A DNA stretch of 64,000 nt from Trichobilharzia szidati. Taxonomy: Eukaryota; Platyhelminthes; Trematoda; Strigeidida; Schistosomatidae. Both the position numbers and the translations under genes were made by a program. The notes under the pieces were generated by a model. It had not been told where the DNA came from and made no database searches. It saw only the letters and a program-made list of their open reading frames with translations. The stretch covers positions 101,941,256 through 102,005,255 of the forward strand of contig OX235271.1 in NCBI GenBank assembly GCA_944472155.2, read 5' to 3'. Positions 12,250 to 24,689 of this stretch are shown in pieces (position 1 is the stretch's first letter; each line of letters begins with the position of its first letter).

Positions 12250-13675
12250 TCATATATATTCACAAGTTGAGTTTGTTCATATACATTGGTTTTATTGGTG
12301 TCTCTACCCGTAATGTGATATTCGTGTTACTCTGTGTGTACTGTGGTTTTCTCGCGCATTCAGTTAGCACAAGACGTTGGTTAAAGCTGATGAAGTGATG
12401 GCAGCTGTATTAAGCATTATAGGATTTCAGAGTGTATCCATAGTGGTCCACTTAGAAGGGCTGAGAGCTATGAGGTGGTAATTGATGTATTTGTTGTGAA
12501 GTAGGCCTGTAGATTGTCTTTGGTGGCCACTGTTTGACTATGATGAGGATTATTTGAAGTACGGAGGGCTTGGTTCTCGAGACAGTGATAAGTGGCCTGT
12601 GAACTAGGTCAGGTTGGATGCGTTCCTACTGTGGGTCTCGTCGCATAGTTAACGGTTGTGCATCATGTCGTGGAGTGTCTAACTTGAAGGTTTTAATTCT
12701 GTGACCGTCAGTGTTTGGAGGTGAACTTGCGTTTGTGGTCTACCTTAATTATAACTTAACCTTGTTGGCCAAGTACGTAGTGCGCTGTGTGTGACGTCTA
12801 GGTTTCTTGCAGTACATACCTCTCAGTTTTTCTGCGCCAGTGGATCTATCTATTTAGCAGATGTTGAGTACCTATGGACAGATTGTGCACTAGTTTAAGA
12901 AAGATGCTGACCTGTAATCGCCTTAATTCTAGTTAAGATGTGTACTTGCTCAAGCGTTTCACCCAGGTTTGAAGAGTAGTGGGAATGATAGTTTATTTTG
13001 CTTATGAGAGGTTTATCTAAGTGAGAATTTGGTGCATATTCTGGGTTCCATGATGTTGTGTTGTGAAATTCATGTTGTTCTGCTTGAGTCAGTTATGCGT
13101 TAAGTTGACATGTAGAATAGCAGGCAGTGGCATTTCATCTATCCAAACTGAGTCATTAACTTACCACTGATGAGGGATTAGCGTTTATTGCATTTCTCAC
13201 TATACACAGTCAGCCATAATTCGAGTGAATAGCCTGCTACTCCACTTTCAGTAGGCTGTTGATCTGGACATATATTTCGATAAAATGATACGATTCCGTA
13301 TTGCCAGCCAGTAGTTGTTTCTCTCTGATAGGTACACTAAATACTTGAATCAGCCTAGTTATTTCCTCCCTGTTTATGATCAGTGGTTGTATGGTGATTC
13401 ACTCTAGGGCTTGACAGGCTATTCTGTTCATGTTGATACTCCTGTGATTATCATTGCCGATTTTCTTAAAGACTTAGTAATTCAATCCGGTATCTGGTTC
13501 ATTGATTTGTTTACCAGCGTATAGTGAATATCTAGCGATGTACCTCAGAAGTAAAGCAGGCGGACTCCAACAGTAGCTGATAGCAGTATAGTCGATTAGG
13601 GTATTGAGTTTGGCTGTCGACATGTCATTCAGTGTTTTTGTTGTTATTGTTTCAAATTAGTACTAAGTAGGAACG
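12250..13675. other. no clear feature; possibly decayed LINE sequence
   Basis: No frame of interest. The region continues, on the minus strand, from the RTE endonuclease relic at 13680-14960 and may be the eroded RT part of the same copy, but no RT motif could be recovered. Confidence 0.35.
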
Positions 13676-13679
13676 ATTG

Positions 13680-14960
13680 TGTACCTGACAGTTTGACAAG
13701 GTTCCTTCCACATCTGTATTAGTGATTGAGCATATCCCATGAAGTTTCTGGGTCCGTTTCCAGTACTTCTAGTGGAATTATATCTGGTCCTTTTATTATC
13801 CGGAATTTTAGTTACTGTATGATCTCTTAAACTTCTCGTTTCTTTCGGAGGGTTGGTGTCTACTGGTATTTATAGACCAGTTGCAGTTGGTAGCCGATTG
13901 AAAGGTCGTTTGAAGTGATCAACCCAGTGTTTTGTTTTTCTCCTCTTTTGCAGTTGGATTTCTTTCACTAGTTTCATCCACGTTGGTCTTTTCTGGGATA
14001 GAGACATCGATATATGATTTCGTGTTGTGAGATCTCTTCTGCCTGCAGCCTGTTCTGCTTCAGTAACTGGTCTGTTACAAAATTGTCTTTCGTAACTCTG
14101 TTCACCGATTTGTTCAATGCTCTGTACGTTGTACTCAGCTTCTTCCGATATTTATGTCTACACTGGTTGGTCATCTGCCTAACCACCGTTCTATCAGCTT
14201 CCATGTGTGCGTACAGAGACGTTCATTGTCCCACTTCTCATTCTTGCCTAAAGTATCTATACAGGCTTTCTTCAATTTCGCTTTGGGAGATTTCCAGTGT
14301 TTCTCCATTCCTCTGTAATGTCGCCTAACGTTTCCAGCTTTTACTTGATGACTGTTTTAAAAGTGTCTTTTGTAGCTTCGTCCTTCATTTCTCGAGAGTT
14401 GAATTAAAATTTAGGTCTGTCTCCAACTTCTTTGTAGCCTGCCAACTTGAGCTTTACGGTTCGCTAAAGTAGGTAGTGGTTTGGGCCTACTTCTACTCGT
14501 ACTTTTGATATTGTGTGGAGTAGACTTTGATTTTTTGGTTCGTCCATTTGACGAAGGCCACATTTCCTTGTGTATATCTTTGTGGTTGAACACGCTCCCT
14601 TCAATCACCAAATCATTAAATGCACAAACAATTATCCGTTCTTATTAGGTTCATCATCAAGCGGTCCTCAACCCATATCAGTTCTCTTCTTATGTTGTCT
14701 TTTCCCAGTTTGTCTGGCATTCATTCGTATTACTCATAAGAATTTTGGCGTCGCCATTTGGCTTGGGTCTTGTCTAATACTGCTTGCAGTTGTTTGTAGA
14801 AGTTCTCCACTGTATCTGCGTTGTTCGTAGATGCGTAGCATTGTATAATCGCATCTCTCCTCCCTTTTGAGTTGAATCTCATTGTCATGATCCTGCAGGA
14901 CATTAGTTCCCACCGCATGAGAGCTTATTCAGTCTTCGTACTGTATTCGAATAAAATGAA
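13680..14960 (-). mobile_element. RTE-like LINE relic: endonuclease and linker region
   Basis: Minus-strand fragments in several frames follow the order of an RTE ORF2. These are RDAIIQCYASTNNADTVENF (about 14870-14810), then EGSVFNHKDIHKEMWPSSNG (about 14605-14545), then CRHKYRKKLSTTYRALNKSV (about 14160-14100), then PVDTNPPKE (about 13860). The IQCYAPTN and FxHKxIHKxTWxSPxG blocks are typical endonuclease signatures of RTE elements. Many stops and shifts are present. The reverse-transcriptase part is not recognisable downstream. Confidence 0.65.
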
Positions 14961-15654
14961 GTTGATGAGAGCGCCCTGATCCTACAGGTGTGCTTTAAGA
15001 ACAACAAATATATCTGTCACGAAATGCTACCATTCTGGCTAGTGAGACCTAATGACCGACTTAGAATGTAGTATGAACACCACAAGCTCTGATATGCACT
15101 TTGGGATATAACCTAAGTAGGTTGGATATATTGTTCTATGAATTCCATTCCTTGATGAGAGTTGTGAAGCACGAAGTAGAAATAGGATGAATCTACTGGA
15201 TGAAAACCTATGAACTAATAGGGAAGTTACTGACCAGAATAGATAAGATAGGTAGATGGGTGGGTAGGCAGTTGATTCTATCAGCTTGGTTACGCTTTGG
15301 TGGCTGACGCCAATTTTGTTGAATGTGAGAAAGAGACGAGATCATTTTCGCTTGACTTTAGAATGTAAGGGATATCTGCTTGAATTCAATCACAAGTAGT
15401 CTGATCTAAAGTGTTGCAACTTGTGAGATTTCGTGAGTAAGAGAAAAAACATTTGGTAACTGATTAAAGTACGAGAAATCGGAATATGAGATTGTTGGAG
15501 TCAACCTTTGCCAACCCACTTCTCATAGTCGGGAAGTGGTATAGTTGATTTCCCTGTCTTCCGACGGAAACATGCTGCTTCTCTCATACTCTCACTAATA
15601 ATAGTACAATTATCTACTCAGACATCTATCACAGTGCAGTCTAATTATAGTATG

Positions 15655-16570
15655 AAGACGACTTTTTGTCTTGCTCCTTTTCGGACGTAGGCGTGATATC
15701 CGGCTATCAACCAAAGGACGTGTGTACTGCTCAGCAGTCTACTCCGTCCTCCTCTATGGCTGTGAGACCTGGTCATTGAGTGTGGAAGACATGAAAAGGC
15801 TAGCTAGCTGTCTTTGATCATGGGTGCCTGCGTTCTATCTCCCGTGTGAAATGGAATAATAGGGTGAACAATATTCAGGTTAGGCGTAGGTTGAGTGCTA
15901 GTTAAAGAGGGGAAATAAATGGACGAGGCTGTGAAGTTGCGTCGACTGAGATGGTTAGGACATGTGTTACGCGTGCCTAGCCATCGCCTTCCTCAACGGA
16001 CAGTGTTAGCTGACATAGGTTCAGTAACTCCATTATGGATAAGATTTTATTTTGATAAATCACACAGTGTTACACAGTAATATTAATTGATGACGTTTCG
16101 AGCACAAATTATTGCTCATAATCATAACACTGTGTGATTTATCAAAATAAAATCTTATCCATAATGGAGTCACACTCTACCACAGGTTGGTTCAGGTTGG
16201 AAAAGAGCCAGTCGTGGTCAAAGCAAAACATGGCACCAGTCAATGAAATCCACAACAATTAGTTTAAGCCACGTAGGGAGGTGTAGACTTCCTGGTTGGA
16301 GTCCTCGGGATGGTAAAAACCAGTGGTTGGAGACATTTGGTGATATGGCTCAAAATCGTTCTCAATAGAGCAGATGTATCCACTCCTTGTGACATATAAT
16401 CCGCAATGAAACTTAAAATTGTTCTTCGATATTACTATTCTTTTTACCTCATATCCCTGTTTACTATCTCTATTTCGGGTTTCTTTTTACTTTCCTCTTT
16501 GGCTTTTTGTACTGAGTGAAGTGTGGCGACTCGAACGGTGCAAAGTTCTATGCTGAAACCAGTCAGTGTT
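15655..16570 (+). mobile_element. LINE-A, 5'-truncated copy
   Basis: Plus-strand fragments read RRRDIRLSTKGRVYCSAVYS, then VLLYGCETWSLSVEDMKRL, then (after shifts) the RLRWLGHVLRVP equivalent at 15940-15985. After the insertion described at 16023-16183 they continue with SWKRASRGQSKTWHQSMKST and LPGWSPRDGKNQWLETFGDM. The 3' UTR ends near 16550 with tgcaaagttctatgctgaaac, the family 3' end. Frames are broken. The RT core is missing through 5' truncation. Confidence 0.82.
16023..16183. mobile_element. foldback (inverted-repeat) insertion inside LINE-A
   Basis: Two arms of about 49 bp (16023-16070 and 16124-16171) are near-perfect reverse complements; both contain ATGGATAAGATTTTATTTTG or its complement. 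They enclose about 55 bp. LINE-A sequence is interrupted exactly here: GGTTCA stands at the left edge and again on the right before the LINE resumes with GGTTGG, suggesting a short target duplication. A diverged single arm plus spacer recurs at 60762-60848. No coding capacity; a non-autonomous element. The exact right boundary (16171-16187) is uncertain. Confidence 0.7.
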
Positions 16571-18082
16571 GTTCCTTTTGAATCAACCTGTGTTCTATGA
16601 TACAGCCTCCAGGATGAATCCTTTCAGCCAGTATAACTCGTCATTCCATGGTAATATACAAGCCCGACCACGATTTTAAAGTGTCAGCTATCACTTGGAT
16701 ACAGATAGTATTTGTTCATGTAATGCTTCATACTTAGGGGAGTAAATCATGACGACTTCCATTGACGCCTAAGGAGGGTAGTTACCGATTTTAGATATAT
16801 CGAATTTACTTTTCATATAAGTGCGGTAGTTCAATTTGTTACATTCCATATGGCATACAAAGGTACGCAGAAATTCCAAAGAACCATGATGAGTGGAAAC
16901 GTATAACAGTAAGAATAATTACATGGGGATTTGATGGGTCTTGAACAGTCTGTACCACTGACGACAGTTCCGAGTCGTATCACTGACAGTTTTCAGTTAC
17001 TAGTCCTCAGTGTCTCAACACCGCCAGCTAGTCAGTCTGTACCTCCCTATATGGCTGGCTCAAACCAACAGTCAAAGATTTTATGGACTGAATCCAAACC
17101 TTGACTTGATCACCCTTAACTCTTTTCCAACCTAATCTCATATCATCTAATATCGCTGGGCGATGAAGACGGTGGCTTTTCATTCTTAACACGTATCCTA
17201 GATTCAACTCAATCGATTCACCCTTACAACCCCATCGATTGACTTATCCTCCATACTTACCATTTTATGCCTAACCTGGATATTACTTAGCATAATATAC
17301 GACTTACTACGAGAGATAGAACACAAAAACTTATTATCTAAGACAGCTAGACTCTCCATATCCCCTCATTTCAACGGTTATGTCTCACAACCACGAATAA
17401 GTACAGACTAAACTGTTGACCAATACACGTGATAGCTGGATATCACGTCTATGCGAGAGATGACGTCATTTGGCGGTTGTCATACGAGCAATTCCTTTCT
17501 GTGCTGAAATCTCGTTGGGAATCAGTCCATTAAGGCTGATAGAACCTCCCGAATAAGTGGTGGTAAACATGTTCAACCACTTCACTCCTTATCTTTTAAG
17601 TCAGTCATTAGGTTAGTTAGGGTCAGTTGTATTGGTACATTATGTAGAAAAGAAACACAAATGGGGCAGTGGTCATCCCTGACGGACACCACTGGGTGTC
17701 ATCACCTCAGATGGCAACTCTCCGTAAGCTTTTGTATGGCTACCTGAGTTCCAGTAGAGTACCTTGATTAGTGCGATATACTTTATTAGCACTCCCTTTA
17801 CTCTCAGACCTTGTAACGGCACATCTCGGTCGACAGAGTCCACTGCCACCTTCAGATCAAGAAATATGACAAGTATTGGATGCCGGTATGACTAAGTTCA
17901 AAATCTGTTGGTAGGTAAATATATGATCAGTACATACTTTTCCTGGTCTAAGGCCTGTCTGGCTTTCACTGCTCTGTTTCTCTCGAGCACTGTTTAGTCT
18001 ACACAAAATTAGTGAACGTAGAACTTCAAGTATTTTAACAGTCAAAGTAATCTCTTTCTTATTATCACAGGAAGACTCGTCT

Positions 18083-18190
18083 GTCTGACTGGTTTCAACA
18101 TAGAACTTTGCACCGATTTGCATCAGTTCGAGTCGCCACACTCCATGTAGCTCACAAAGCAAGAGAAGAAATTAAAAAGAAATGCAAAAT
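18083..18190 (-). mobile_element. LINE-A 3'-tail fragment nested in another LINE-A copy
   Basis: The minus strand carries ctccatggagtgtggcgac-type sequence and ends with tgcaaagttctatgttgaaac, the LINE-A 3' end. It lies in the middle of the host copy's RT region, between an IPVYKRG-like and an SSCDNKK-like segment. Its polarity equals that of the host element. It is an extremely truncated insertion. Confidence 0.55.
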
Positions 18191-18276
18191 AGAAACTCGT
18201 CTCCCCTCTTATAAACTGGGATAATCAGTAATTTACATCAGTCCAAGGAGAATATCTCAGATTCCCATACAAAACC

Positions 18277-18495
18277 TTTTTTCCTTCACGTTCCCAGTAG
18301 AACATAGGGCTTCAAGCTTATGGCCTGAAGTTTCTGTAGCAGAGTTTATTTTACAGGATGGGGTTGCTAGCCTCATGCCCAAACTTTCCTCTTCACCAGC
18401 CTTATTTCTGGCTTAGCGAGGTGAAGGAGTGCGTAGGCCGGGGATCGAACCCCGGACCATGTGCATGGTCGGCGAGCGTCCTAACCGCTATGCCA
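18277..18495 (-). mobile_element. SINE-2 copy with 12-bp target-site duplication
   Basis: The minus-strand head begins TGGCATAGCGGTTAGGACGC, with a B-box-like GGGGTTCGATCCCCGG at 18439-18454. The tail reads ttgaagccctatgttctact, then gggaacgtgaagg, then a run of A. The perfect direct repeat CCATACAAAACC flanks it at 18265-18276 and 18496-18507. The intact duplication and good B-box mark this as one of the younger insertions. It sits in the linker of the LINE-A copy at 16850-19450. Confidence 0.9.
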
Positions 18496-19459
18496 CCATA
18501 CAAAACCCAGTACTCTAGTAAATCTAGACAATATTTCACCACCACCCTTAAACGCCTCTGGATTCATTCCCCTCGCTTCAGACAGGTTGTTCAACCTCAG
18601 TTACAATTGGATTACCGTTGTCTACACCCCAAACAGGTAGGTGCTGGATACTGGGAGAAATTTAGTGTGCCTGTAGACCAGTTAAGTCGTTCCCTAGAGT
18701 GTTTGTTCAAAAATTCAAGTCATCTATTCTGAGAAGTGGTTAAAGCTCTGTTCTCCTTAGAAATTGTCTCGCCTATGATTGTCCTTTCTTAAACCGTTTC
18801 TGTAATGATTCTTATCAGTTGTCTTATGTGTCCTACTGCTGATGCCTTTTCCATCTCTTTTGGTTTTGTCTCCCACCACTGATCACAGTCGTTGTAGAGA
18901 CTTTTAGGCAGCTTACATTTAAGCAGCCTTCGCTCCTCATCATGTTTGGATCCTGCCGAAACTCGTCTCCTTGTGTCTGACAGTCCGCTTGAAACAGTAA
19001 ATATCCACTGGCATATAGCAAACATTGGTCCCAGATTGTCAGCAAACTGCCGTTTCTACAGCTGATTGTATATTATGCCAAGAAACCTCAAGTTGCATCT
19101 TCTTGTCAATCTTGGACAAGCGTTTAGCTATTTCCTCCCCGAATAGAGACTTTATCTTCTTGTCAGATTGGAGATGTATGGTTTCCCGTTTGTAGCAGCA
19201 GGAATATACGCTCACGAACTTGAATGTGATCGGCATTTATACAGGTGTTTGAAAAAGAGCGACAGTCTTCTACCATTGCTCTCCATCTATAGCTTATAGC
19301 TATGTGGTCTATTTGATTCCATCGTTGATTTGATGATGACAGTTGCCAGTTTAGACTATACCTGTCATATTATTTGAAGTTAATACTGACGAGTAACAGA
19401 TGATTATCTGAACAGAACTGTAAATGGAGACCAGTGCTGTTGCTTTGACAACAATGGAA

Positions 19460-21655
19460 CTCCATTGGCACCAGCAATACACATTTCTGAATGACACAAC
19501 TCCTCTAATTGGTCACTGAAATGACCATATCTCAGCAAGCTAGACTGTTTTATATAGAGCTCATTCTAACTTCAGTTGGCTAGGACGTAAACGTGGATCA
19601 TGAATTTTTTGAATAATAACTTCGAACTTCGCTGAAATACTATCATTTATAGGATTGACTCTTCAGGACGAGGGATTTTGTTAGTTCAGATACCATGGCA
19701 TTGTAATTATCGTATGCCCTGTTGTCCTTCAAACCGATTGTGCTTATTAAATGTTAGAGCGGAAATGCTGAGCAAAGGAAATGAAGAATACCAATTCTTT
19801 CATTCAAAACGAGATGCATAGATCGTTTTCGATGTTTGGAAAGCTAGACACGACAGTGTGATAAATGATGGGAATGCTTGATTGAGTGTCTTCAACTCAC
19901 TAAACCACTTAAGGTCAACACTGTATGTTGATGAGGCTGTGGTCATAAAGAACCTTAAATGATACCAGTGAGAAATAAAATCCGAATGGCTGCTTTAGTA
20001 GTAATAGTTTCCGTTGGACGCATTATTAACTAGCGACCCTTGATCTTCTGCCAATCCTGGAATCATCAATTTATTTGATATACAAAGGATTTCGATGTTT
20101 CAACTCTCGTGCTCCATCTGTTTCTTTTATAAATCTCGTTGGTCTTGAAAAAATAAACGGGAAATCGGAGTAGCTTGTCGGGTTGTTATCGAAAAATACG
20201 CCCAAATGGGATAAATGAGAAGAAGTCCACTCAATTTTTAAAATATAGTCGACGTGGCACAGGGAAAAGCTGTGTATTATCCAAAAGTGAGGTACGCGTT
20301 ACAAAACGAATTCATCATTTACGTGTTTAGGCTTTCTGGAAACCTGACCGTCCAAGGCGGTTATACTTTTCGTGTGGAGACGGATACTATCTCTGCCTTT
20401 ACTTTGACAAGTATTATAAAACCAACGAGCTTATAGTGACACCATTAAGCAAATGGTTTCAATCAATACGTGTAAGTCACTTGTGGAAATCAAAAAGATA
20501 AGTAACACCACACGCCTTAAAAACAGTGATTGTTTTTGTCTGAGATGCTTGATGAAGCATAGCCATCCAATTCCTGTCACTTTTACAGATTAATTCGTAG
20601 GTTTAGATACTGTGGCATAGATCTGAAGAGATTCAAGTAATTTCGATGTACTTGTAAGTTACTATTTGTGCCATAAATACACTACTCTATATCAGCCTTA
20701 CTAAAAGTAGTATCCCTAAATAACCAATTAATCATTACACTGCCTGATTTGTAAGTACTCATAACAAAACATAAATCATAAAGACTTTGTTATTTAAGAA
20801 TGTGCTATGATGTGCAATACATTTAACACCAATATAGATGAAGAGTAAAATGGCCTCAAAGCCTGATCAGATGAGCACCTTTTAAAACGAAACTTAAAAC
20901 ACCTAAATCATCCGCAGGCGGTTTAGATGTTCATTTAGTCAATATTAATTTGATTCAGTTTGATCTTTTAATTTTAGCCATAGGTTTATTTTGGTGCTGT
21001 GGAAGGTGCACTGTATACTCTGTGTGAAGTTTTAATCTCTCTTGACCTCATAGTTACTCTGCTTACCACAGCTGTAAAGTTTCTTATTCTTTGTAATAAA
21101 TCATTCCCGAGGAATATAAATTTTAACTGACGTTAGAAATTTGTACTTGTTCTTCTATTTATACATGAAAACTAATTTTAGTCATTAATTTAGCCAAACA
21201 TGCTAAATCACTGAGAAGAGTCACGTAACAATTTAATTCGATTACATGACAGTTCTTGATATAGTCACTAAGTCGATGCTTCTGAACACTACCTTATCTT
21301 TTAACCTTATTGAACTCAACTATAAGAAGTAGCGCGTTTCTGGAGGAAAAGGGGTGGCTAAATAGGATTTCGTATTCGTTTTATGCATTTATTGACCGAA
21401 TATTCTGCTTTCTATACCATCAAATATTCCTGGCTGCTTACTCAATATCTTTATTCCAATGAAAAGTAATAAGATGCGTGTTTTCAAACAGAAAAAGAAG
21501 TATCAAGTTTGAAATAAATCAGTTAGTTTCAAGAATTTCATGCAACCAGTTCTCTTGATTAGTTTAACTGACAATGTCAATGGTGAAATCATCATGCCAT
21601 AATCTGGCTATTTGATTGGCACAAAAGTTGAAACCTGTCCGCAGTTCACATTATC
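19460..21655. other. no recognised feature
   Basis: AT-rich sequence. The part up to about 19780 may hold the upstream endonuclease of the LINE-A copy (weak, several stops). From 19800 to 21655 I see no gene, tRNA or repeat family. The frame open at 20254-20436 has no domain and no splice context. Confidence 0.5.
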
Positions 21656-21659
21656 AAAT

Positions 21660-22640
21660 ATTATTATTATTATTGTTCCCTTGGGTTCCTAGTGGAACAT
21701 AGGGTTTCAACTGCACGTCGCCACTTGCTTCTGTCTTCTGCTGTACTTTTCACCTGCGTCCATGTTAATCCCTACTGTTTCAACTCCTCTTCACACGATC
21801 TCCTCCATGTCACCCTTGGACGTCCCACTCACCGCTTCCCTCCGGGTTCCACTCGAGCACTGGCCTGACGCGCGATGTCACCCAACGGCCTCCTCAACGA
21901 GTGTCCAATCCATCTCCACTTTCTCCTGCATATTTCTTGTTTGGCGATTGGTTCTTGTTTTGTTTGTTCCCATAGTTTCTTGTTGGTGATTCTTTCCGGC
22001 CATCTAATCTTCAGTATAGAACGAAGACAATTGTTGATAAAGGTCTGCAACAGGCTGTTGGAAATGTTCTTTGTGACCCACCAAGTTTCTGATCCGTATA
22101 GAAGAACTGACTGACTTGACGTTTGTATTGAAAATCCGAATTTTGTTGTTGATGCTGAGTGACGAAGACTTCCAGATTGGTTTCAGTTTGATGAATGTGT
22201 TTCTCGCCTTCCCGATTCTCGATTTGACATCCTCGTCCGTTCCTCCTGTAGTTGAGACAATGCTCCTTAGATAAGTGAATGAAGTAACCTCTTTCAAATC
22301 CCTCCCGTTGATGGTGGTTGGCGATGGATGTTGTTGTTGTTGGTTGATTATTTCCCTAACCTCCATCTTGTCTATGTTCACCTGGAGTCCTGTCTTTGCT
22401 GCTTCTTTGACCAGTTTGTCGGTTCTCGCTTGTAAGTTTTCTATTTTGTGTGACATCAAACATAAATCATCTGCGAAATCCAGGTCTTCTAGGTTCTTCA
22501 CGTCGGTCCAGGATATCCCTGTCTTCTCGTTTTGTTCTTCTCGTTTTTGTAGCAATTTGGTTAAGTTTGGGGGTGGAGTTGCTAGCACCACGCCCCAACC
22601 CTCCCTCTTTATCCGGGCTTGGGACTGGCTAGAATACTAG
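21660..22640 (-). mobile_element. LINE-B, 5'-truncated copy (RTE-like)
   Basis: On the minus strand, a 196-codon frame (22591-22004) starts inside the reverse transcriptase. It holds the active-site FADD (residues 39-42, DLDFADDLCL), a CAA-encoded Gln run (NQQQQ), the conserved NGRDLKEVTSFTYL block and VKSRIGKARNTFI. After a frameshift the C-terminal domain continues (FINNCLRSILKIRWPERITN, then RWIGHSLRRPLGDI). The 3' end at 21660-21720 reads, on the minus strand, ccctatgttccactaggaac then (ATT/AAT)n, as in the other LINE-B copies. Two frames and truncation make it inactive. Confidence 0.87.
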
Positions 22641-22819
22641 TGACCTAGTAATCTAGGCGAGGTTTCACATTATCAAAGATTCACTTTAATCTTCATGTAA
22701 ACTGAATCAGTTGAATATCTCAGCCAAACTACTGATATCATACGATGTTTGATCACTGTTTACAAAAATATCAATCAAAGAAACAATAAAATTCATATGC
22801 CAGCAGTTTGAATTATTTG

Positions 22820-23935
22820 CACTTTCAGAAAATGGATTTAGATAATTATTGCTCCATTGTACAAAGAATGTTCCCTTCCAGTTCAATAACCAACGATACC
22901 TGCAAATAGATGGAGTGGCTAAGGGTTCACATTTTGGCCCGTTTCTTCAGGCCATGTATAAGAACCACCTGGGAAAGATGCAAATGAAATCCGAAACAGA
23001 GAAGACCACATATTATTACGCGTACGCTGACGATACATTTTTTGTTTTCAGACCGTGTATTAATCATGTTTGAAAAACTCACTGTAGCTCATCCTCACAT
23101 CAAGTTTATAATGGATTATGAATGCAACAACAAACTCTGCTTCCTGGATCTTAGCAAAAGAGACGAAGAAGCGATGAAAACTTTAAATAAACAATCTATG
23201 GAAAGGAAACGTGCACAGATGAATGCTTAAATTATCCCAATATTCAACCAGTTGGTTACTAACGAAGTTTGGTCAGAATGCTGTTCAGTAAATTGAGGGA
23301 GTTTTGTTCGGAAAATAAGATTGATGAGGAATTTGTGATTATTGGAAAGAATCTAATGGAGAGGGAATATCCCACGAAGATCACAGTGAAATGTGGGAAG
23401 GAGGAGACATTCAAACCGAAACCCTTAACGGTTGATAAGAAAGCAGTTTTTACTTTTCCTGTAGTAAACAGGGCAAGAAGCATCAACAAGAATCAAAAGG
23501 AGAATTAGAGGTGCATTGAATGGAACACTTACTTCCCAATGCTAAACTGATTCTTCAGCTTAGCACGACATACTCAGTAATACAGTATGAACTAGTTAAG
23601 TATCCTGCCAATGTCGACTCCAACTGCACTTGGTGTAGTAAGTGCATAGGAAGGACTTGTAGGAGAACATCTACTCGATTTTCCAGCCATATTATCAACA
23701 GTCTTCATGTGTAAAGTAAGAAGGTATTTGGAAGTGCAATCGCCATTTTCCTAATCGGCACAGGGAATTCAGTCCAAATCAGTCAACTTTTTCAGAGTAA
23801 TCAATATAGAGGGGAAACCATAGATACTTCACTTTTCCGAAACCACTGCTATCAAAAGATTTAGACCAAGTATGTGTGTGCAGGAAGATATTGTGATTGA
23901 TTTTATATGCCCTGGTAACTAGAATTCTCTACTGT
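22820..23935 (+). mobile_element. Penelope-like element relic (RT to GIY-YIG)
   Basis: Plus-strand fragments in shifting frames follow PLE Pol. These are LQIDGVAKGSHFGPFLQAMY (motif B, about 22898-22957), AYADDTFFV (motif C, about 23021-23047), HIKFIMDYECNNKLCFLDL (about 23098-23153) and a GIY-YIG relic, SKCIGRTCRRTSTRFSSHI (about 23640-23695), in which the YIG tyrosine is Cys. The post-endonuclease tail runs to about 23925. PLEs prime reverse transcription at a nick made by the GIY-YIG nuclease. This copy has at least four frame breaks. Confidence 0.78.
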
Positions 23936-24169
23936 GTTTGTGTGTCTGGTTGCTTCATAAAGTTTTGCATACAACCTACTTTAATGAACTCATTATTAGT
24001 CTTCCAATTTACTTAATTGTGTATTTCGTAATAATTTCATCTTCACCAACCGTTTCTTTTCACTCCTATTCTCTCCTTGCGAACTTTTTGTCACAGTGTG
24101 TATAAATACGTCCTGGTTATCAGATTATTAATCATCATCAAATTCATATCTCTTATGACTGATTAACTG

Positions 24170-24640
24170 ACTATTATCAACGTAGAACTTTGCACAGATG
24201 TGCTGCACTTCGAGTTACCACACTCCATGTAGCACACAGAGCAAGAGAATGAAGTAAAGAGAGGTAATCAAGAGAAGTGTGAGGCAAAAAGAATAGTAAT
24301 ATGGAAGAACAGTAGAATTTCATTGGATATGATGAATCACAAAAAGTGAGTGCATCTGCGCTTTTTATTGAGAACGATTTTGAGCCAAGTCACCAAATGT
24401 CTCCAGCCATTGGTTTTTGCCATCCCGAAGAACCCAACCAGTCAGAAAATCTACACCTCCCTACGTGGCTTAAACGGACTGTCAAAGATGTCACGGACTG
24501 ATTCCAGGTTTTGGTTTGACCACTACTAGTCCTTTTCCAACTTGATCCTATGTCAGCTAACACTGGCCGTGGAGGAAGGCGATGGCTAGGTATGCGTAAT
24601 ACATGTCCTAACATCTCAATCGATGTAACTTCACAACCTC
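24170..24640 (-). mobile_element. LINE-A 3' fragment
   Basis: On the minus strand, a 74-codon frame (24614-24390) reads MLGHVLRIPSHRLPPRPVLA, then SGQTKTWNQSVTSLTVRLSH, then GRCRFSDWLGSSG, the LINE-A C-terminal domain. The 3' UTR follows down to 24180, ending in tgcaaagttctacgttgata. 5'-truncated. Confidence 0.82.
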
Positions 24641-24689
24641 GTCGATATCTCTTGTACTACAACTATACCCTTTGAATTGAAGTAATTTC

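Larger units (their letters stand above)
16850..19450 (-). mobile_element. LINE-A, long decayed copy with two nested insertions
   Basis: Reading down the minus strand, the endonuclease end comes first (NQIDHIAISYRWRAMVEDCR, about 19300-19240). Next are the linker (DQWWETKPKEMEKASAVGHI, about 18890-18830) and the RT region (SQTGLRPGKVCTDHIFT, about 17970-17920; FLDLKVAVDSVDRDVPLQG, about 17865-17810; SEVMTPSGVRQG, about 17710-17680). Last is the C-terminal domain (VWIQSIKSLTVGLSQ, about 17105-17060). Motif C (YADD) is absent; sequence after GVRQG jumps to the downstream region, so an internal deletion is likely. SINE-2 (18277-18495) and a short LINE-A-type 3' tail (about 18083-18190) interrupt it. 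Confidence 0.8.

Noticed and set aside
16081..16115. Functional hammerhead in the foldback spacer
   Set aside because: A stem followed by GAAAC and GTC exists, but no CUGANGA core strand precedes it.
20239..20436. Possible coding exon (MAQGKAVYYPKVRYALQNEF...)
   Set aside because: No domain, no convincing splice signals and no family match by eye.
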